A DNA stretch of 64,000 nucleotides from Bradyrhizobiaceae bacterium (GCA_020853885.1 JADYXZ010000014.1:278501-342500); one strand, 5' to 3'; numbered from the stretch's first letter, positions 17,115 through 27,014 are shown. A program made the numbers and translations. The notes: a model not told the origin generated them from the sequence alone.

Positions 17115-17291
17115 GGGGGCGGTCCGCGGCCTGCATGCGCCCGCCCCCGCGAAGGGTCAAGCAGCCCCGCCGCGGCATGGTTGCCCACGCACATGGGACG
17201 GTTGATGCACAACGGATTGCTGCATCGGCCGTTCTGCCCCTAAAGTGCAGCCCCACGCGTGCACAATCCTGCCGAAATCGCCGAGGTGCCG

Positions 17292-18269
17292 ATGGCCGCC
17301 GGGAAGATGGAGCTGTTGCAGACGGGTCCCGTCCCTCCCTTCGTCGAGCCGCAGCTCGACGAGCATTTTTCCGTCCACAAGCTGCACAAGGCCGCCGACC
17401 GCGACGCCTTCCTGAAGGAAGTCGCGCCGAAGATCCGCGGCATCATCACGTTCGGCGCGATCCCGATCGACGCCGCGCTGATGCAGAAGCTGCCGCAGCT
17501 TGAGATCGTCAGCAACATGGGCGTCGGCTACGATTCGGTCGACGCCAGATGGGCGGGCGAGCACGGCGTCGTCGTCACCAACACGCCGGGCGTGCTCGAC
17601 GAGGAAGTCGCCGACACCACGATCGGTCTCCTCATCAGCACCGTGCGCGAGCTCCCGCAGGCGGAGCGCTTCCTGCGCGCGGGCAAATGGCTGGAGAAGC
17701 CCTACCCGCTCACGGCCGGAACGCTGCGCAGCCGCACCATCGGCATCGTCGGCATGGGCCGCATCGGCAAGGCGATCGCGCGCCGCATCGAGGCGATGGG
17801 CCTGCCGGTCGTCTATCACAGCCGCCGTCCCGCGCCCGGCGTCGCCTATCGCCACTACGCCGACCTGAAGGCGATGGCGCGCGACGTCGACGTGCTGATC
17901 CTGATCGTGCCGGGCGGCTCCGAGACCAAGAACATGATCGACCGCGACGTGCTGGAAGCGCTCGGTCCGAACGGCGTCCTCATCAACATGGCGCGCGGCT
18001 CGGTCGTCGACGAGCCGGCATTGATCGACGCGTTGCGCAACAAGAAGATCCTTTCCGCCGGCCTCGACGTGTACGCCGACGAGCCGCGCGTGCCGAAGGA
18101 GCTGATCGCGATGGAGAACGTCGTGCTCCTGCCCCATGTCGGCTCGGCCTCGGTCGAGACCCGCCGCGCCATGGGCCAGCTGGTCGTCGACAACCTGAAA
18201 TCCTGGGCCGCCGGCAATGGGCCAATCACGCCGGTTCCCGAGACGCCTTGGCCGCCGGTCGAGGTCTGA
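17292..18269 (+). CDS. D-2-hydroxyacid dehydrogenase, glyoxylate/hydroxypyruvate reductase type
   Basis: A 325-residue NAD(P)-dependent dehydrogenase. The nucleotide-binding loop is GMGRIGKAIARR, and the catalytic triad is shown by R in NMARGSVVDE, E in YADEPRVP and H in LLPHVGSAS. It probably reduces glyoxylate or hydroxypyruvate. Start 17292 (MAAGKMELLQ) has an AGGT-like site at normal distance; an ATG at 17259 adds 11 residues and cannot be excluded. It stands alone. Confidence 0.85.
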   Translation: MAAGKMELLQTGPVPPFVEPQLDEHFSVHKLHKAADRDAFLKEVAPKIRGIITFGAIPIDAALMQKLPQLEIVSNMGVGYDSVDARWAGEHGVVVTNTPGVLDEEVADTTIGLLISTVRELPQAERFLRAGKWLEKPYPLTAGTLRSRTIGIVGMGRIGKAIARRIEAMGLPVVYHSRRPAPGVAYRHYADLKAMARDVDVLILIVPGGSETKNMIDRDVLEALGPNGVLINMARGSVVDEPALIDALRNKKILSAGLDVYADEPRVPKELIAMENVVLLPHVGSASVETRRAMGQLVVDNLKSWAAGNGPITPVPETPWPPVEV

Positions 18270-18336
18270 ACGCATCGGGCCGTGCCCGCTGCCGCGCGGC
18301 GTGCTAAAAGCGGCGGCCCCGGAGTGGCGTTGACGC

Positions 18337-19083
18337 ATGCGTGGTTCGTTCGCGGCTGCAATCGGATTGGCGCTGTGGCTTGCCACGCCGGCGAACGCGC
18401 AATCGCCGGCCCCCGCCGCGAAGCCCGATCCGGCGGACGTCCGCGCGCTCGCGGCGAACTATGAGCTCACGAACGCCGACTCCTCCCTCAAGTGCCAGAT
18501 GATCCTGGACCCGAGGCCGACCGGCCGCGGCCTCGCGCTCGTGTTCGACCGCCGGCAATGCGCGTCCCTGTTCGGCTTCCTCGGCGAAGTCTCCGCCTGG
18601 TCACCGGGCATCGCCGGCGCGATCCTCTTCCTCGCGCCGGACGGCCGCACGGTCGCCGAGTTCACCGAGGGCGTCGGGGGCGTCTATGAGGCGATCCGCG
18701 AGAACGACGGCGTCTATTTCCTCGCCAATCTGCAGTTCGTCGATCCGTCCGAGCGCGTGCAGACCGCCGATCTCCTCGGCGAATGGGTGCTGTCGCGGCC
18801 GGAGGGCGAGCCGCCTGCCGCAAAGAACGCGAAGGCGCCGCCCAAGCCCTGCACGATCCGGCTCACGGACGAAGTGGCGGGCGACCAGCTCTTCTATCTG
18901 CGCGTGCCGCCCGATTGCGACGCCGGCCTCCTGCCGCCGGGCTACCGGCACTGGCAGCTCGAGCGTGGCGACATCGTGCTGCGCACCGAGAACGGTGACG
19001 CGCTGCGCTTCGAGCGCGACGATGACGGGCGCTGGAACAAGGTGCCGGAGAAGCCCCGCCCGCTCGTTCTGTCGCGGCCGTAA
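18337..19083 (+). CDS. Exported protein with two AprI/Inh-like domains
   Basis: A 248-residue protein with a signal peptide of about 22 residues (ending TPANA). Two similar segments follow: about 38-110 (YELTNADSSLKCQMIL...WSPGIAGAILFLAPDGRTVAEF) and about 148-240 (GEWVLSRP...KPCTIRL...YRHWQLERGDIVLRTENGDALRF). Each has a W or Y start, a Cys pair and the final gDG/GDALxxF turn of the AprI/Inh metalloprotease-inhibitor fold. Known family members inhibit serralysin-type proteases in the periplasm and usually have one domain. No protease gene is adjacent. The domain call is by eye. Confidence 0.65.
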   Translation: MRGSFAAAIGLALWLATPANAQSPAPAAKPDPADVRALAANYELTNADSSLKCQMILDPRPTGRGLALVFDRRQCASLFGFLGEVSAWSPGIAGAILFLAPDGRTVAEFTEGVGGVYEAIRENDGVYFLANLQFVDPSERVQTADLLGEWVLSRPEGEPPAAKNAKAPPKPCTIRLTDEVAGDQLFYLRVPPDCDAGLLPPGYRHWQLERGDIVLRTENGDALRFERDDDGRWNKVPEKPRPLVLSRP

Positions 19084-19722
19084 TCAGCCTTTCCTGTGCA
19101 ACTTCCGGTGCTGGGGGAAATACCAGCGCATGACGTGCCGCAGATTGTCGGCATCGCCGCGCGCCCAGTTGCGCATAATCTCGCACCCGAAAGAGATCGC
19201 GGTGATGGGCCTCGCCCCGGCCGCAATCATCCGGTCGAAGGCGCGCGCATGCGCGACCGGCGAGATGCCGCCCACCGCATCGGCGACCGGATACACCTCG
19301 TAGCCCTCGGCCAGCATGTCGAGCGTCGGGAACGCGAGGCAGACCTCGGTCCAAAGTGCTGCAATCACCACCTTGCGCCGCCCCGTGCCTTCGACCGCCC
19401 TGCGGAAATCCTCGTCCTCCCAGGCATTGACGCCGGTGCGGTCGATCTCCTGCACCCCCGGCAGCGCCTCGCGGATGGCCGGGATCGTGCCTTCGTTCAC
19501 GCCCATGTCCACGGCGACCGTCGAGAGCACCACGGGGATCTTGTAGGCCTGCGCCAGCTTGCACAACGCCACCACATTGAGGGTGATCTCCTCGTGCGGC
19601 GACGAGGTCACGGTCGAATACTGCTCCGGCTGGTAGTCGATCAGCACCAGCACGCAATTTTCCGGGGTCAGCAGACGGTCGGCCTTGGGATCGCGGATCG
19701 GCTCGGGCTGGGTCTTGGGCAT
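19084..19722 (-). CDS. Isochorismatase-family hydrolase (YcaC-like)
   Basis: A 212-residue cysteine hydrolase. The catalytic triad is D29 (VLIDYQPEQ), K117 (RRKVVIA) and C128 (ALWTEVCLAFPTL). The wording around the cysteine resembles YcaC more than nicotinamidase. The substrate is unknown. The start at 19722 is the first ATG and gives the usual length. It lies alone, convergent with the AprI/Inh-like gene. Confidence 0.82.
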   Translation of the reverse strand: MPKTQPEPIRDPKADRLLTPENCVLVLIDYQPEQYSTVTSSPHEEITLNVVALCKLAQAYKIPVVLSTVAVDMGVNEGTIPAIREALPGVQEIDRTGVNAWEDEDFRRAVEGTGRRKVVIAALWTEVCLAFPTLDMLAEGYEVYPVADAVGGISPVAHARAFDRMIAAGARPITAISFGCEIMRNWARGDADNLRHVMRWYFPQHRKLHRKG

Positions 19723-19875
19723 GTTGCTCCGCCTTTCGGGTTGGAAGCTTCCCGAACCGAAGTCTAGATCAACATAGGGCAGAAGCGCGGGCGATCTCTT
19801 TCCGCGCCATCAAGATCGTCTGAAGAACTCCCCCTACATTTAGTCCAACTTCTTCCTTTCTCGTTTTTAGAGCTT

Positions 19876-19924
19876 GCGCGTGATCTTTTCCGAAAACCGC
19901 TTCCCACTTTTCGGGATCACGCGC
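19876..19924. repeat. Dispersed Rhizobiales palindrome (GTGATCTTTTCCGAAAAC type)
   Basis: Perfect 10-base arms GCGCGTGATC (19876-19885) and GATCACGCGC (19915-19924) enclose TTTTCCGAAAACCGCTTCCC and ACTTTTCGG. Similar sequences are scattered through genomes of Bradyrhizobium relatives. The right arm touches the last base of radC, so it may act as its transcription terminator. Confidence 0.75.
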
Positions 19925-20637
19925 TAGATGAGTCGCAGCCCCTTCAGGCTCGCGTGGCCCTCCTTGCCGACGATGATGTGATCGTGCACCTCGACGCCCA
20001 AGGGCTTGGCGATCTCGGCGATCTGCTTGGTCATCTGGATGTCGGCGCGCGACGGCGTCGGGTCGCCCGACGGATGGTTGTGCACGAGCACGATCGCGGT
20101 CGCCGAAAGCTCGAGCGCCCGCTTCACCACTTCGCGCGGATAGACCGGCGTGTGGTCGACAGTGCCCCGCTGCTGCACCTCGTCGGCGATCAGCTGGTTG
20201 CGCTTGTCGAGGAAAAGGATGCGGAATTCCTCCCGCTCGGAAAACGCCATCGCCGTGCGGCAATAGTCGAGCACCGCCGACCACGAGGAAAGCACCGGCC
20301 GCTTCTTCACCTCGCCGCGCGCGAGCCGGCCTGCCGCCGCCTGCACGATCTTCAGCTCAAGGATCGCCGATTCGCCGAGCCCGTCGATCTCCGCGAGCCG
20401 CGCCGGCGCCGCCGAGATCACCTCGGCGAACGAGCCGAAACGCGCGAGCAGGGCTTTCGCCAGCGGCTTCACGTCGCGGCGCGGGATCGCACGGAACAGC
20501 ACGAGCTCCAGCAGCTCGTAGTCGGCGAGCGCGTCGGCGCCCGCCTCGCGGAAGCGCGTGCGCAGCCGGTCGCGATGTCCGTGATAATGCGGCGGTTCCT
20601 TGAATGAACCGTCAGGCTTTTTCCTGCCCCCACCCAT
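19924..20637 (-). CDS. radC: RadC family JAB/MPN-domain protein
   Basis: A 237-residue protein with an N-terminal helix-hairpin-helix-like region ([30 protein letters not shown]) and a C-terminal JAMM metal-site motif [14 protein letters not shown]. RadC was once linked to DNA repair, but its role is unsettled. It follows map and sfsA in the same direction, an arrangement common in alphaproteobacteria, and may share their transcript. Confidence 0.9.
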   Translation of the reverse strand: MGGGRKKPDGSFKEPPHYHGHRDRLRTRFREAGADALADYELLELVLFRAIPRRDVKPLAKALLARFGSFAEVISAAPARLAEIDGLGESAILELKIVQAAAGRLARGEVKKRPVLSSWSAVLDYCRTAMAFSEREEFRILFLDKRNQLIADEVQQRGTVDHTPVYPREVVKRALELSATAIVLVHNHPSGDPTPSRADIQMTKQIAEIAKPLGVEVHDHIIVGKEGHASLKGLRLI

Positions 20638-20647
20638 GGGGCAAAGC

Positions 20648-21472
20648 CTACTGCCGGTAGGGCGGCTTGTGCAGGCCCTGCGGCGACAGCGTGAAGATCT
20701 CGACGCCCGTCTCCGTCACCGCGACCGTGTGCTCGAACTGCGCCGACAGCGAGCGGTCGCGCGTGACCGCGGTCCAGCCGTCCGACAGCACCTTCACGTG
20801 CGGCCGGCCGAGGTTGATCATCGGCTCCACCGTGAAGAACATGCCGGGCTTCAGCACCGGCCCCTCGCCGCGATGGCCGATATGCACGACGTTCGGCTCG
20901 TCGTGAAACAGCCGCCCGAGCCCGTGCCCGCAGAAATCGCGCACCACGCTCATGTGGTTCGGCTCCACCATCGCCTGGATCGCGGCGCCGATGTCGCCGA
21001 TCGTGGCGCCCGGCCGGATCGTGGCGATGCCGGCCATCATCGCCTCGTGCGTCACCTCGATCAGCCGTTCGGCGCGCCGCGGCACTTCGCCGACCGGGTA
21101 CATGCGGCTCGAATCGCCGTGCCAGCCGTCGAGGATCAGCGTCACATCGATATTGACGATGTCGCCCTCGCGCAGCGGCTTGTCGTTGGGGATGCCGTGG
21201 CAGACCACGTGGTTGATCGACGTGCAGATCGACTTGTTGTAGCCGCGATACATGAGCGTCGCCGGCAGCGCCCCGTGATCCATCGCGAACTCGAAGATCA
21301 GCCGGTCGAGCGCCTCGGTCGTGACGCCGGGCCGCACCTCGGGCACGAGCAGGTCGAGCGCCTCGGCCACGAGCTGCCCCGCCTTTCGCATGCCGGCAAA
21401 GCCTTCCGGCCCGTGCAGCTTGATCTGCCCGGTTTTGCGCAAGGGGGCGGTGGTGGCTTCGACATAGGCCAT
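20648..21472 (-). CDS. map: Methionine aminopeptidase type I
   Basis: A 274-residue metallopeptidase that removes the N-terminal methionine of new proteins. Metal ligands are visible as D in [17 protein letters not shown] (two Asp), H in [13 protein letters not shown] in FTVEPMINL and E in the final VTETG. Start [10 protein letters not shown] at 21472 is chosen because a CGGAG site precedes it and the 17 residues upstream are not conserved. It lies between sfsA and radC. Confidence 0.93.
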   Translation of the reverse strand: MAYVEATTAPLRKTGQIKLHGPEGFAGMRKAGQLVAEALDLLVPEVRPGVTTEALDRLIFEFAMDHGALPATLMYRGYNKSICTSINHVVCHGIPNDKPLREGDIVNIDVTLILDGWHGDSSRMYPVGEVPRRAERLIEVTHEAMMAGIATIRPGATIGDIGAAIQAMVEPNHMSVVRDFCGHGLGRLFHDEPNVVHIGHRGEGPVLKPGMFFTVEPMINLGRPHVKVLSDGWTAVTRDRSLSAQFEHTVAVTETGVEIFTLSPQGLHKPPYRQ

Positions 21473-21532
21473 GGGGAGACTCCGGCGGACCACCGAATGT
21501 AGGCAATCGGGCCGTCCGCGCAAGGAAATGCG

Positions 21533-22246
21533 TCAGCCGAGCACCGGAACGGGCCGCTCCACCTCTATTCCTTCCGGCGAAGCGCGGCAGACGAGCGCAA
21601 TCGCCTCGACGCCCGCTTCCGTGGCGCGGTCGAACGCCGCGCCATAGGCGGGGTCGATGTCGCGGGCGAAGCCGACGCTCTCCGCCGAGCCGATCTGCAC
21701 GAGATAGAGCATGACCGCCCGCGACCCGCGCGCCACCTCGGCCGCCAGCTCCTCGAGATGCCGCGCGCCGCGGGCCGTCACGCTGTCGGGAAACTCGGCG
21801 CGGCGCGGCTGCCGCATCATGTGGACGTTCTTCACCTCGACGAAGCAGGGCGGCCTGCCGTCGTTTTCCAGCAGGAAATCGACGCGGCTCGCCTTGCCGT
21901 AGCGCACCTCGCGCCGGCGCCGGGAATAGCCGGCAAGCTCCGGCACCTTGCCGGCGGCAAGCGCCTCCTCCACGAGCCGATTCGGATGCGCCGTGTTCAC
22001 GCCGACAAGCTCCGCACCGCTGCCGAAATCCACTTCCACCAGCTCCCAGCTCAGCGGCAGCTTGCGGCTCGCGTTCGCAGACCTCGACAGCCACACGCGG
22101 CTGCCGGGCGCGACGAGCCCCAGCATCGAGCCCGGATTGGCGACGTGCACGGTCGTCGGCGTGCCGTCCGCGAGCGTGACGTCGGCAAGGAAGCGCTTGT
22201 AGCGCCGGATCAGCGTCGCGGGGATGAGCGGGGCAGAGAATCGCAT
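21533..22246 (-). CDS. sfsA: SfsA DNA-binding/nuclease-like protein
   Basis: A 237-residue protein matching SfsA over its full length: [23 protein letters not shown] at the start, the PGSM and NRLVEEAL regions, and the nuclease-like core [10 protein letters not shown]...CFVEVKNV. Known as sugar-fermentation stimulation protein; the fold is a PD-(D/E)XK-like nuclease. Start 22246 is preferred because E. coli SfsA aligns from there; an ATG at 22273 lies in a neighbouring palindrome. map follows 60 bases on. Confidence 0.92.
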   Translation of the reverse strand: MRFSAPLIPATLIRRYKRFLADVTLADGTPTTVHVANPGSMLGLVAPGSRVWLSRSANASRKLPLSWELVEVDFGSGAELVGVNTAHPNRLVEEALAAGKVPELAGYSRRRREVRYGKASRVDFLLENDGRPPCFVEVKNVHMMRQPRRAEFPDSVTARGARHLEELAAEVARGSRAVMLYLVQIGSAESVGFARDIDPAYGAAFDRATEAGVEAIALVCRASPEGIEVERPVPVLG

Positions 22247-22266
22247 TCGAACGTCAATGATATGGG

Positions 22267-22315
22267 CCGTCATCCTTCGAGGCCCTCGCTTCGCGAGGTC
22301 ACCTCAGGATGACGG
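22267..22315. repeat. REP-type palindrome
   Basis: Arms CCGTCATCCTTCGAGG and CCTCAGGATGACGG with a CTCGC-TTC-GCGAG tip. It lies just upstream of sfsA and is followed by a second, inverted copy. Confidence 0.8.
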
Positions 22316-22342
22316 CAAGTTGTTGGTTACTCAATCTAACGC

Positions 22343-22395
22343 GCGTCATCCTGAGGTGCGAGGCTGCGAAGCAGCCGAGCCTCGAAGGATGACGC
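22343..22395. repeat. REP-type palindrome, inverted neighbour
   Basis: Arms GCGTCATCCTGAGG and CTCGAAGGATGACGC with a GGCTGC-GAA-GCAGCC tip. It lies between sfsA and the end of the epimerase-family gene. The left end of this copy matches the right end of the preceding copy, so the two form an inverted pair. Confidence 0.8.
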
Positions 22396-22405
22396 ACATA
22401 CGCCA

Positions 22406-23383
22406 TCAGGCAACGAACTTCCCGCCCAAATCCTCCTCGATGTGGATGCGGATGATCTCGTCGAAATCCTTGTCCGGCTTGAAGCCGAGTGCGAGCGCGC
22501 GCCCGGCTCCGATGCGCACGACATCGTTCGGGAAAATCCGCATGATCGTCTCGTCCGGCTCGTGCCGGATGCGCTTCGCCACGTTCCCGCCCGCAATCCT
22601 GCGCAGCGCCTCGATCTGCTCGCCGACCGTGACGGCGACACCCGGCATGAAGAGATTGCGCCGCAGGCCGACCTTCTCTCCGTCGATCGTCGCCGCGCGG
22701 ATGAGAAAGCCGACCGCGGCGCGTGGGCTCGCGTGCGTGTTCAGCTTCGAGGTCGGCACCGGCAGGATCGCCTCGTGGCCGGCGAGCGGCTCGCGGATGA
22801 TCGACGAATAGAACCCGCTCGCCGCCTTGTTGGGCTTGCCCGGCCGCACGGTGATGCCGGGAAAGCGCAGGCCGATGCCGTCGATGAAGCCGCGCCGCGT
22901 GTAGTCCGCGAGCCACTGCTCGCAGATCACCTTCGCCGTGCCGTAGGAGTTCACCGGCGTCAGATGGAAATCGTCGGGCACCGGGTCCGGCAGCGGCCCG
23001 CCGAGCACCGCGATCGAGCTCGTGAACACGAGCCGCGGCTTGTATTGCCGCGCCCGGATCGCTTCGAGCAGATACCGCATGCCGTCGATATTGACGCGAT
23101 AGCCCTTGTCGAAGTCCGCCTCCGCCTCGCCGGAGACGACTGCCGCCAGATGAAAGATCACGTCCGGCGCATCGGCGACGAGCGCCGCCGCCTCGCCCGG
23201 CGCCGCGATATCGCCGCCGCGCGTCGCGACAGCGAACTCCGCACCCGCCGGCGCCTCCGGCGCCACAATGTCGTGCAGCGTCATGCGCGCGATCGGCTTG
23301 CCGCCGAGCGCGCCGTCGCGCACGAGCCGCTCCACCAGCTTGCGCCCGATCATGCCGCCCGCACCGGTGATGAGAATGTGCAT
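22406..23383 (-). CDS. denD: NAD-dependent epimerase/dehydratase family, D-erythronate dehydrogenase-like
   Basis: A 325-residue short-chain extended dehydrogenase. The NAD motif is GAGGMIGRK near the N-terminus and the active-site pair is SxnSYGTAK (Y and K in NSYGTAKVICEQ). The MHILITGAGGMIGRKLVERL opening and FPGITVRPGKPNKAASGFYSS are characteristic of DenD, which oxidises D-erythronate to 2-keto-D-erythronate. Start 23383 is set by the Rossmann fold; upstream sequence is a repeat. It follows a sugar-acid operon in the same direction but is separated from it by two palindromes, so co-transcription is uncertain. Confidence 0.75.
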   Translation of the reverse strand: MHILITGAGGMIGRKLVERLVRDGALGGKPIARMTLHDIVAPEAPAGAEFAVATRGGDIAAPGEAAALVADAPDVIFHLAAVVSGEAEADFDKGYRVNIDGMRYLLEAIRARQYKPRLVFTSSIAVLGGPLPDPVPDDFHLTPVNSYGTAKVICEQWLADYTRRGFIDGIGLRFPGITVRPGKPNKAASGFYSSIIREPLAGHEAILPVPTSKLNTHASPRAAVGFLIRAATIDGEKVGLRRNLFMPGVAVTVGEQIEALRRIAGGNVAKRIRHEPDETIMRIFPNDVVRIGAGRALALGFKPDKDFDEIIRIHIEEDLGGKFVA

Positions 23384-23395
23384 CTTGAATTCTCC

Positions 23396-23444
23396 GCCCT
23401 CATCCTGAGGAGGCCGCGCAGCGGCCGTCTCGAAGGATGAGGGC
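23396..23444. repeat. REP-type palindrome
   Basis: Arms GCCCTCATCCTGAGGAGG and CTCGAAGGATGAGGGC with a GGCCGC-GCA-GCGGCC tip. First of a tandem pair between the GNAT and DenD-like genes. Confidence 0.82.
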
Positions 23445-23445
23445 G

Positions 23446-23490
23446 GCCTCGTCCTTCGAGACGGGCCTTCGGCCCTCCTCAGGACGAGGC
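23446..23490. repeat. REP-type palindrome, inverted neighbour
   Basis: Arms GCCTCGTCCTTCGAG and CTCAGGACGAGGC with a GGGCC-TTC-GGCCC tip. It is the inverted partner of the copy ending at 23444. Confidence 0.82.
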
Positions 23491-23515
23491 CGCAGGCTGC
23501 CAACTAAGATGAACC

Positions 23516-24223
23516 CTAACTTATTGAGTTCCGAATCTCTTCCAATCGCCGCTTCTGCCGTCCCTCAGCGTCGAAATTCTCCGGCGCGAGCCATGCCTCG
23601 AACGCCGCCCGCGTGCGCGGCCATTCGCGGTCGAGCATCGAGAACCAGGCGGTATCGCGCGTGCGGCCCTTGACGATCATGTGCTGGCGGAAAATTCCCT
23701 CGAACGTGAAGCCGAGCCGCAGCGCCGCCCGCCGCGAAGCCGCGTTGAGCGCGTGGCACTTCCATTCATAGCGGCGATAGCCGAACTCCTCGAACACGTA
23801 GCGCGCCAAGAGATACTGCGCCTCGGTCGCGAGTGGCGTTTGTTGCAGCGCCGGTCCATAAACGATGTGCCCGACCTCGACCACGCGCGCCGCCGGTCGG
23901 ATCTCCATCAGCGTCGCAACCCCGAGCGCTCGCCCTGCGGGATCGACGATCGCGTAATAGCAGGGATCGGCAAGCGCCTCGCGCTGCGTCACCCATTCGC
24001 GAAACGGCTCCTCCGCCGCGAACGGCCCGTTCGAGGAATAGGTCCAGAGATCGGGCCGGCCCTGCAACGCTTCCCAGAGCGCCGCGCCATGCCGCTCGGC
24101 CTCGAGCCGTTCGACGCGGCCGAAACGACCTTCCAGCGTGACCGCTCCCGGCCGGGCCGCCGGGGTCGGATCGACCTTCGGCCCGACCGGCTGACCGGTC
24201 TCCGGCAGCGGCTCCGATTCCAT
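23516..24223 (-). CDS. GNAT-family N-acetyltransferase
   Basis: A 235-residue acetyltransferase of the RimJ/RimL type. It has the typical GxxxL..IrPaaRVVEVGHIVYGPALQQTPLATEA strand-turn, and the ending ALRLGFTFEGIFRQHMIVKGRTRDTAWFSML that is frequent in this group. The ATG at 24223 lies 2 bases after the stop of the PEP-mutase-like gene, so it belongs to that operon. The substrate is unknown. Confidence 0.82.
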   Translation of the reverse strand: MESEPLPETGQPVGPKVDPTPAARPGAVTLEGRFGRVERLEAERHGAALWEALQGRPDLWTYSSNGPFAAEEPFREWVTQREALADPCYYAIVDPAGRALGVATLMEIRPAARVVEVGHIVYGPALQQTPLATEAQYLLARYVFEEFGYRRYEWKCHALNAASRRAALRLGFTFEGIFRQHMIVKGRTRDTAWFSMLDREWPRTRAAFEAWLAPENFDAEGRQKRRLEEIRNSIS

Positions 24224-24225
24224 GC

Positions 24226-25068
24226 TCACGCCTTGCCGCGCCTCGCCTGATCGTCGTGGAAGAACTTGTTGAGGTCGGCGTTCGGCGCGAGGTTGACGAA
24301 GCCGTCGAAGCGGCCGCCCGATGCCAGCGCCTGCGCCGCCTTCATGAAGCCGCCCCACGCCGCGCGCGCGAGCCCGCTGCCCGTGGAGATGCGCCGCACG
24401 CCCATCCCGGCGAGATCGGCGACCGTGAACTCGCTGGCATGACCGACCAGCACGTTCACCGGCTTCGGCGCCACCGCCTTCACCACCGCCACGATCTGCT
24501 CGCGCGTGCGGATGCCGGGGACATAGAGGCAATCCGCGCCCGCCTCCGCGTAGGCCGTGACCCGGTGGATCGCGTCGTCGAGATCGGGCTGACCGACCAG
24601 GAAATTCTCCGCCCGCGCGGTCAGCACCACGCCCGTGGCGCTGTGATCGACGGCGGAGCGCGCCGCCCGCACGCGCTCGACCGCGTGCGGCAGGTCGTAG
24701 AGCGGCTTCTCCTTCCTGCCCGTGGAATCTTCGATCGACAGCCCCGCCACGCCCGTCTCGATCGCGGCCCGCACGTTCGCACCGACGCCCTTCGCGTCGT
24801 GCGCGAAGCAATTGCCGAAGTCGGCCGACACCGGCACGTTCACCGCCTTCACGATCTCATGGATGTGGTGAAGCATTGCGTCGACCGGCATTTCATTGTC
24901 GGCAAAACCCATCGCGAATGCAGCACCGGCGCTGGTGGTGGCGAGCGCCTTGAAGCCGAGCCCCTGCAGGTAGCGCGCGGTGCCCACGTCCCACGGGTTC
25001 GGCAGCACGAGGCAACCGGTTTCGTGCAGGCGGCGGAACTCGCGGCGCTTGGCGGCAAGGCTCGGCAT
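24226..25068 (-). CDS. Isocitrate lyase/PEP mutase family enzyme
   Basis: A 280-residue TIM-barrel enzyme of the PEP mutase/isocitrate lyase superfamily. Conserved parts are NPWDVGTARYLQGLGF, PVSADFGNCF and GLSIEDSTGRKEKPLYDL. The KKCGH loop that carries the catalytic cysteine of isocitrate and methylisocitrate lyases is absent, so it is a non-canonical lyase or phosphonate-type member acting on C-C or C-P bonds. Its ATG overlaps the dehydratase stop (TGATG). Context suggests cleavage of an oxo acid made from a sugar acid. Confidence 0.8.
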   Translation of the reverse strand: MPSLAAKRREFRRLHETGCLVLPNPWDVGTARYLQGLGFKALATTSAGAAFAMGFADNEMPVDAMLHHIHEIVKAVNVPVSADFGNCFAHDAKGVGANVRAAIETGVAGLSIEDSTGRKEKPLYDLPHAVERVRAARSAVDHSATGVVLTARAENFLVGQPDLDDAIHRVTAYAEAGADCLYVPGIRTREQIVAVVKAVAPKPVNVLVGHASEFTVADLAGMGVRRISTGSGLARAAWGGFMKAAQALASGGRFDGFVNLAPNADLNKFFHDDQARRGKA

Positions 25069-26876
25069 CAGTGGCTGTCCCGCGGCGTGCCCATGGTCTG
25101 CGCCACGCGCTGGAACTTCACTGCCGGTTTCAGCACCATGCCGTCCGCCAGCTGCTCGACCATGCCACGCTGGATTTCCTGCCACGGCGTCTGGCTCGGC
25201 GGATAGGCATAGCCGCCGCGCTGCTGCAGCTCGGCGCGCCGCTCGGCGAACTCGCCGTCGGAAATGAGGATGTTCGCCTCGCCCTTCCTCAGGTCGATCC
25301 GTACCCGGTCGCCGGTCCTCAGGAGCGCGAGCCCTCCGCCCGCCGCCGCCTCCGGCGACGCGTTCAGGATCGACGGCGAGCCCGAAGTGCCGGATTGCCG
25401 GCCGTCGCCGATGCAGGGCAGCGACGTGATGCCCTTTTTGATCAGCGCCGCCGGCGGCTGCATGTTGACGACCTCCGCCGCGCCCGGATGCCCGATCGGC
25501 CCGGCGCCGCGGATGAACAGCATCGTGTTCTCGTCGATGCCGAGCGACGGATCGTCGATCCGCTTCACGTAGTCCTCGCGCCCGTCGAACACGACGGCCT
25601 TGCCCTCGAAGGCATCGGGATCTTTCGGGTTCGAGAGATAGCGCTCGCGGAATGCCTGCGAGATCACGCTCGTCTTCATGATGGCGCTGTCGAACAGGTT
25701 CCCGTGCAGCACGACGAAGCCCGCATCCCGCAGCAGCGGCTCGCCGTAAGGCTTGATCACCTCGCGATCCCACGAAAGCTGGCCGCGGCAGTTCTCGCCG
25801 ATGGTCTTGCGGTTCACCGTTTTCGCGTTCTCGTGGATTTTCCCCGCGCCGATCAGCTCGGCGACCACGGCGGGAATGCCGCCCGCGCGATAGAACTCCT
25901 CGCCGAGGTATTTCCCCGCCGGCATCATGTTCACGAGCAGCGGAATCCTGTGCCCGATCCGCTCCCAGTCCTGCACTGTGAGCGGCACGCCGATGTGCCG
26001 CGCGATCGCGTTGATGTGCACCGGCGCGTTGGTCGAGCCGCCGATCGCCGAGTTGACGACGATTGCATTCTCGAACGCCTCGCGCGTGAGGATGTCCGAA
26101 GGTTTCAGGTCATCATGCACCATCTCGACGATGCGCTTGCCGGTCTCGTAGGAAATCTGCGGCCGCTCGCGATAGGGCGCCGGGATCGCGGCGCACCCGG
26201 GCAGCGACATGCCGAGCGCTTCCGCCAGTCCGTTCATGGTCGAGGCCGTGCCCATGGTGTTGCAATGGCCGATCGACGGCGCCGCCGTGGCGATGAGGTC
26301 GATGTACTGTTCTTCGTTCAGCTCGCCCGCCGCATAAAGCTCGCGCGCCTTCCACTTGATCGCGCCCGAGCCCGTGCGCTCGCCCTGGTGCCAGCCGTTC
26401 AGCATCGGCCCGCCGGAAAGGACGATGGCCGGGATGTTCACCGTCGCCGCCGCCATGATGCAGGCGGGCGTGGTCTTGTCGCAGCCGGTCATCAGCACGA
26501 CGCCGTCGATCGGATAGCCGTGCAGCACCTCGACGAGCCCAAGATAGGCGAGGTTGCGGTCGAGCGCCGCCGTCGGCCGCCGGCCGGTTTCCTGAATCGG
26601 ATGCACCGGGAACTCGAAGGCGATCCCGCCCGCCTCGCGGATGCCTTCGCGCACGCGGTTGGCGAGATCGAGATGGTGCCGGTTGCACGGCGAAAGGTCG
26701 GAGCCCGTCTGCGCGATGCCGATGATCGGCTTGGCCGACTGCAGTTCCTCGCGCGACATCCCGTAGTTTAGGTAGCGCTCGAGATAGACGCCCGCCATGT
26801 GCGGATCGTCGGGATTGTCGAACCAGAACCGCGAACGCAGCTTGGTGGCCCTGCGGCCGCCCTTCCTGCCAGCCAT
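25068..26876 (-). CDS. IlvD/Edd-family dehydratase, sugar-acid type
   Basis: A 602-residue iron-sulfur dehydratase. Likely cluster ligands are C64 (SPCNRHH), C132 ([10 protein letters not shown]) and C205 (IGHCNTMGT); the Mg-binding lysine is in GCDKTTP, and the catalytic serine lies in [10 protein letters not shown] near the C-terminus. Length and sequence fit L-arabonate/D-xylonate dehydratases more than the branched-chain enzyme IlvD. Start at 26876 (MAGRKGGRR) is favoured over an ATG 19 codons upstream. It heads a leftward operon with PEP-mutase-like and GNAT genes and should give a 2-keto-3-deoxy sugar acid. Confidence 0.87.
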   Translation of the reverse strand: MAGRKGGRRATKLRSRFWFDNPDDPHMAGVYLERYLNYGMSREELQSAKPIIGIAQTGSDLSPCNRHHLDLANRVREGIREAGGIAFEFPVHPIQETGRRPTAALDRNLAYLGLVEVLHGYPIDGVVLMTGCDKTTPACIMAAATVNIPAIVLSGGPMLNGWHQGERTGSGAIKWKARELYAAGELNEEQYIDLIATAAPSIGHCNTMGTASTMNGLAEALGMSLPGCAAIPAPYRERPQISYETGKRIVEMVHDDLKPSDILTREAFENAIVVNSAIGGSTNAPVHINAIARHIGVPLTVQDWERIGHRIPLLVNMMPAGKYLGEEFYRAGGIPAVVAELIGAGKIHENAKTVNRKTIGENCRGQLSWDREVIKPYGEPLLRDAGFVVLHGNLFDSAIMKTSVISQAFRERYLSNPKDPDAFEGKAVVFDGREDYVKRIDDPSLGIDENTMLFIRGAGPIGHPGAAEVVNMQPPAALIKKGITSLPCIGDGRQSGTSGSPSILNASPEAAAGGGLALLRTGDRVRIDLRKGEANILISDGEFAERRAELQQRGGYAYPPSQTPWQEIQRGMVEQLADGMVLKPAVKFQRVAQTMGTPRDSH

Positions 26877-27014
26877 TCCATCCTCCCGCCCTGCCGCTTC
26901 GCCCGCGACAGGCAATGCCCCTTTGCGAACCATGCGCCGAATGCGGCCGCAAAATCAATCGTTTCGACCGGAGCGACGCCGGGAGAAAGGCTTTGTTAGC
27001 GGCTCCGCAGGATC

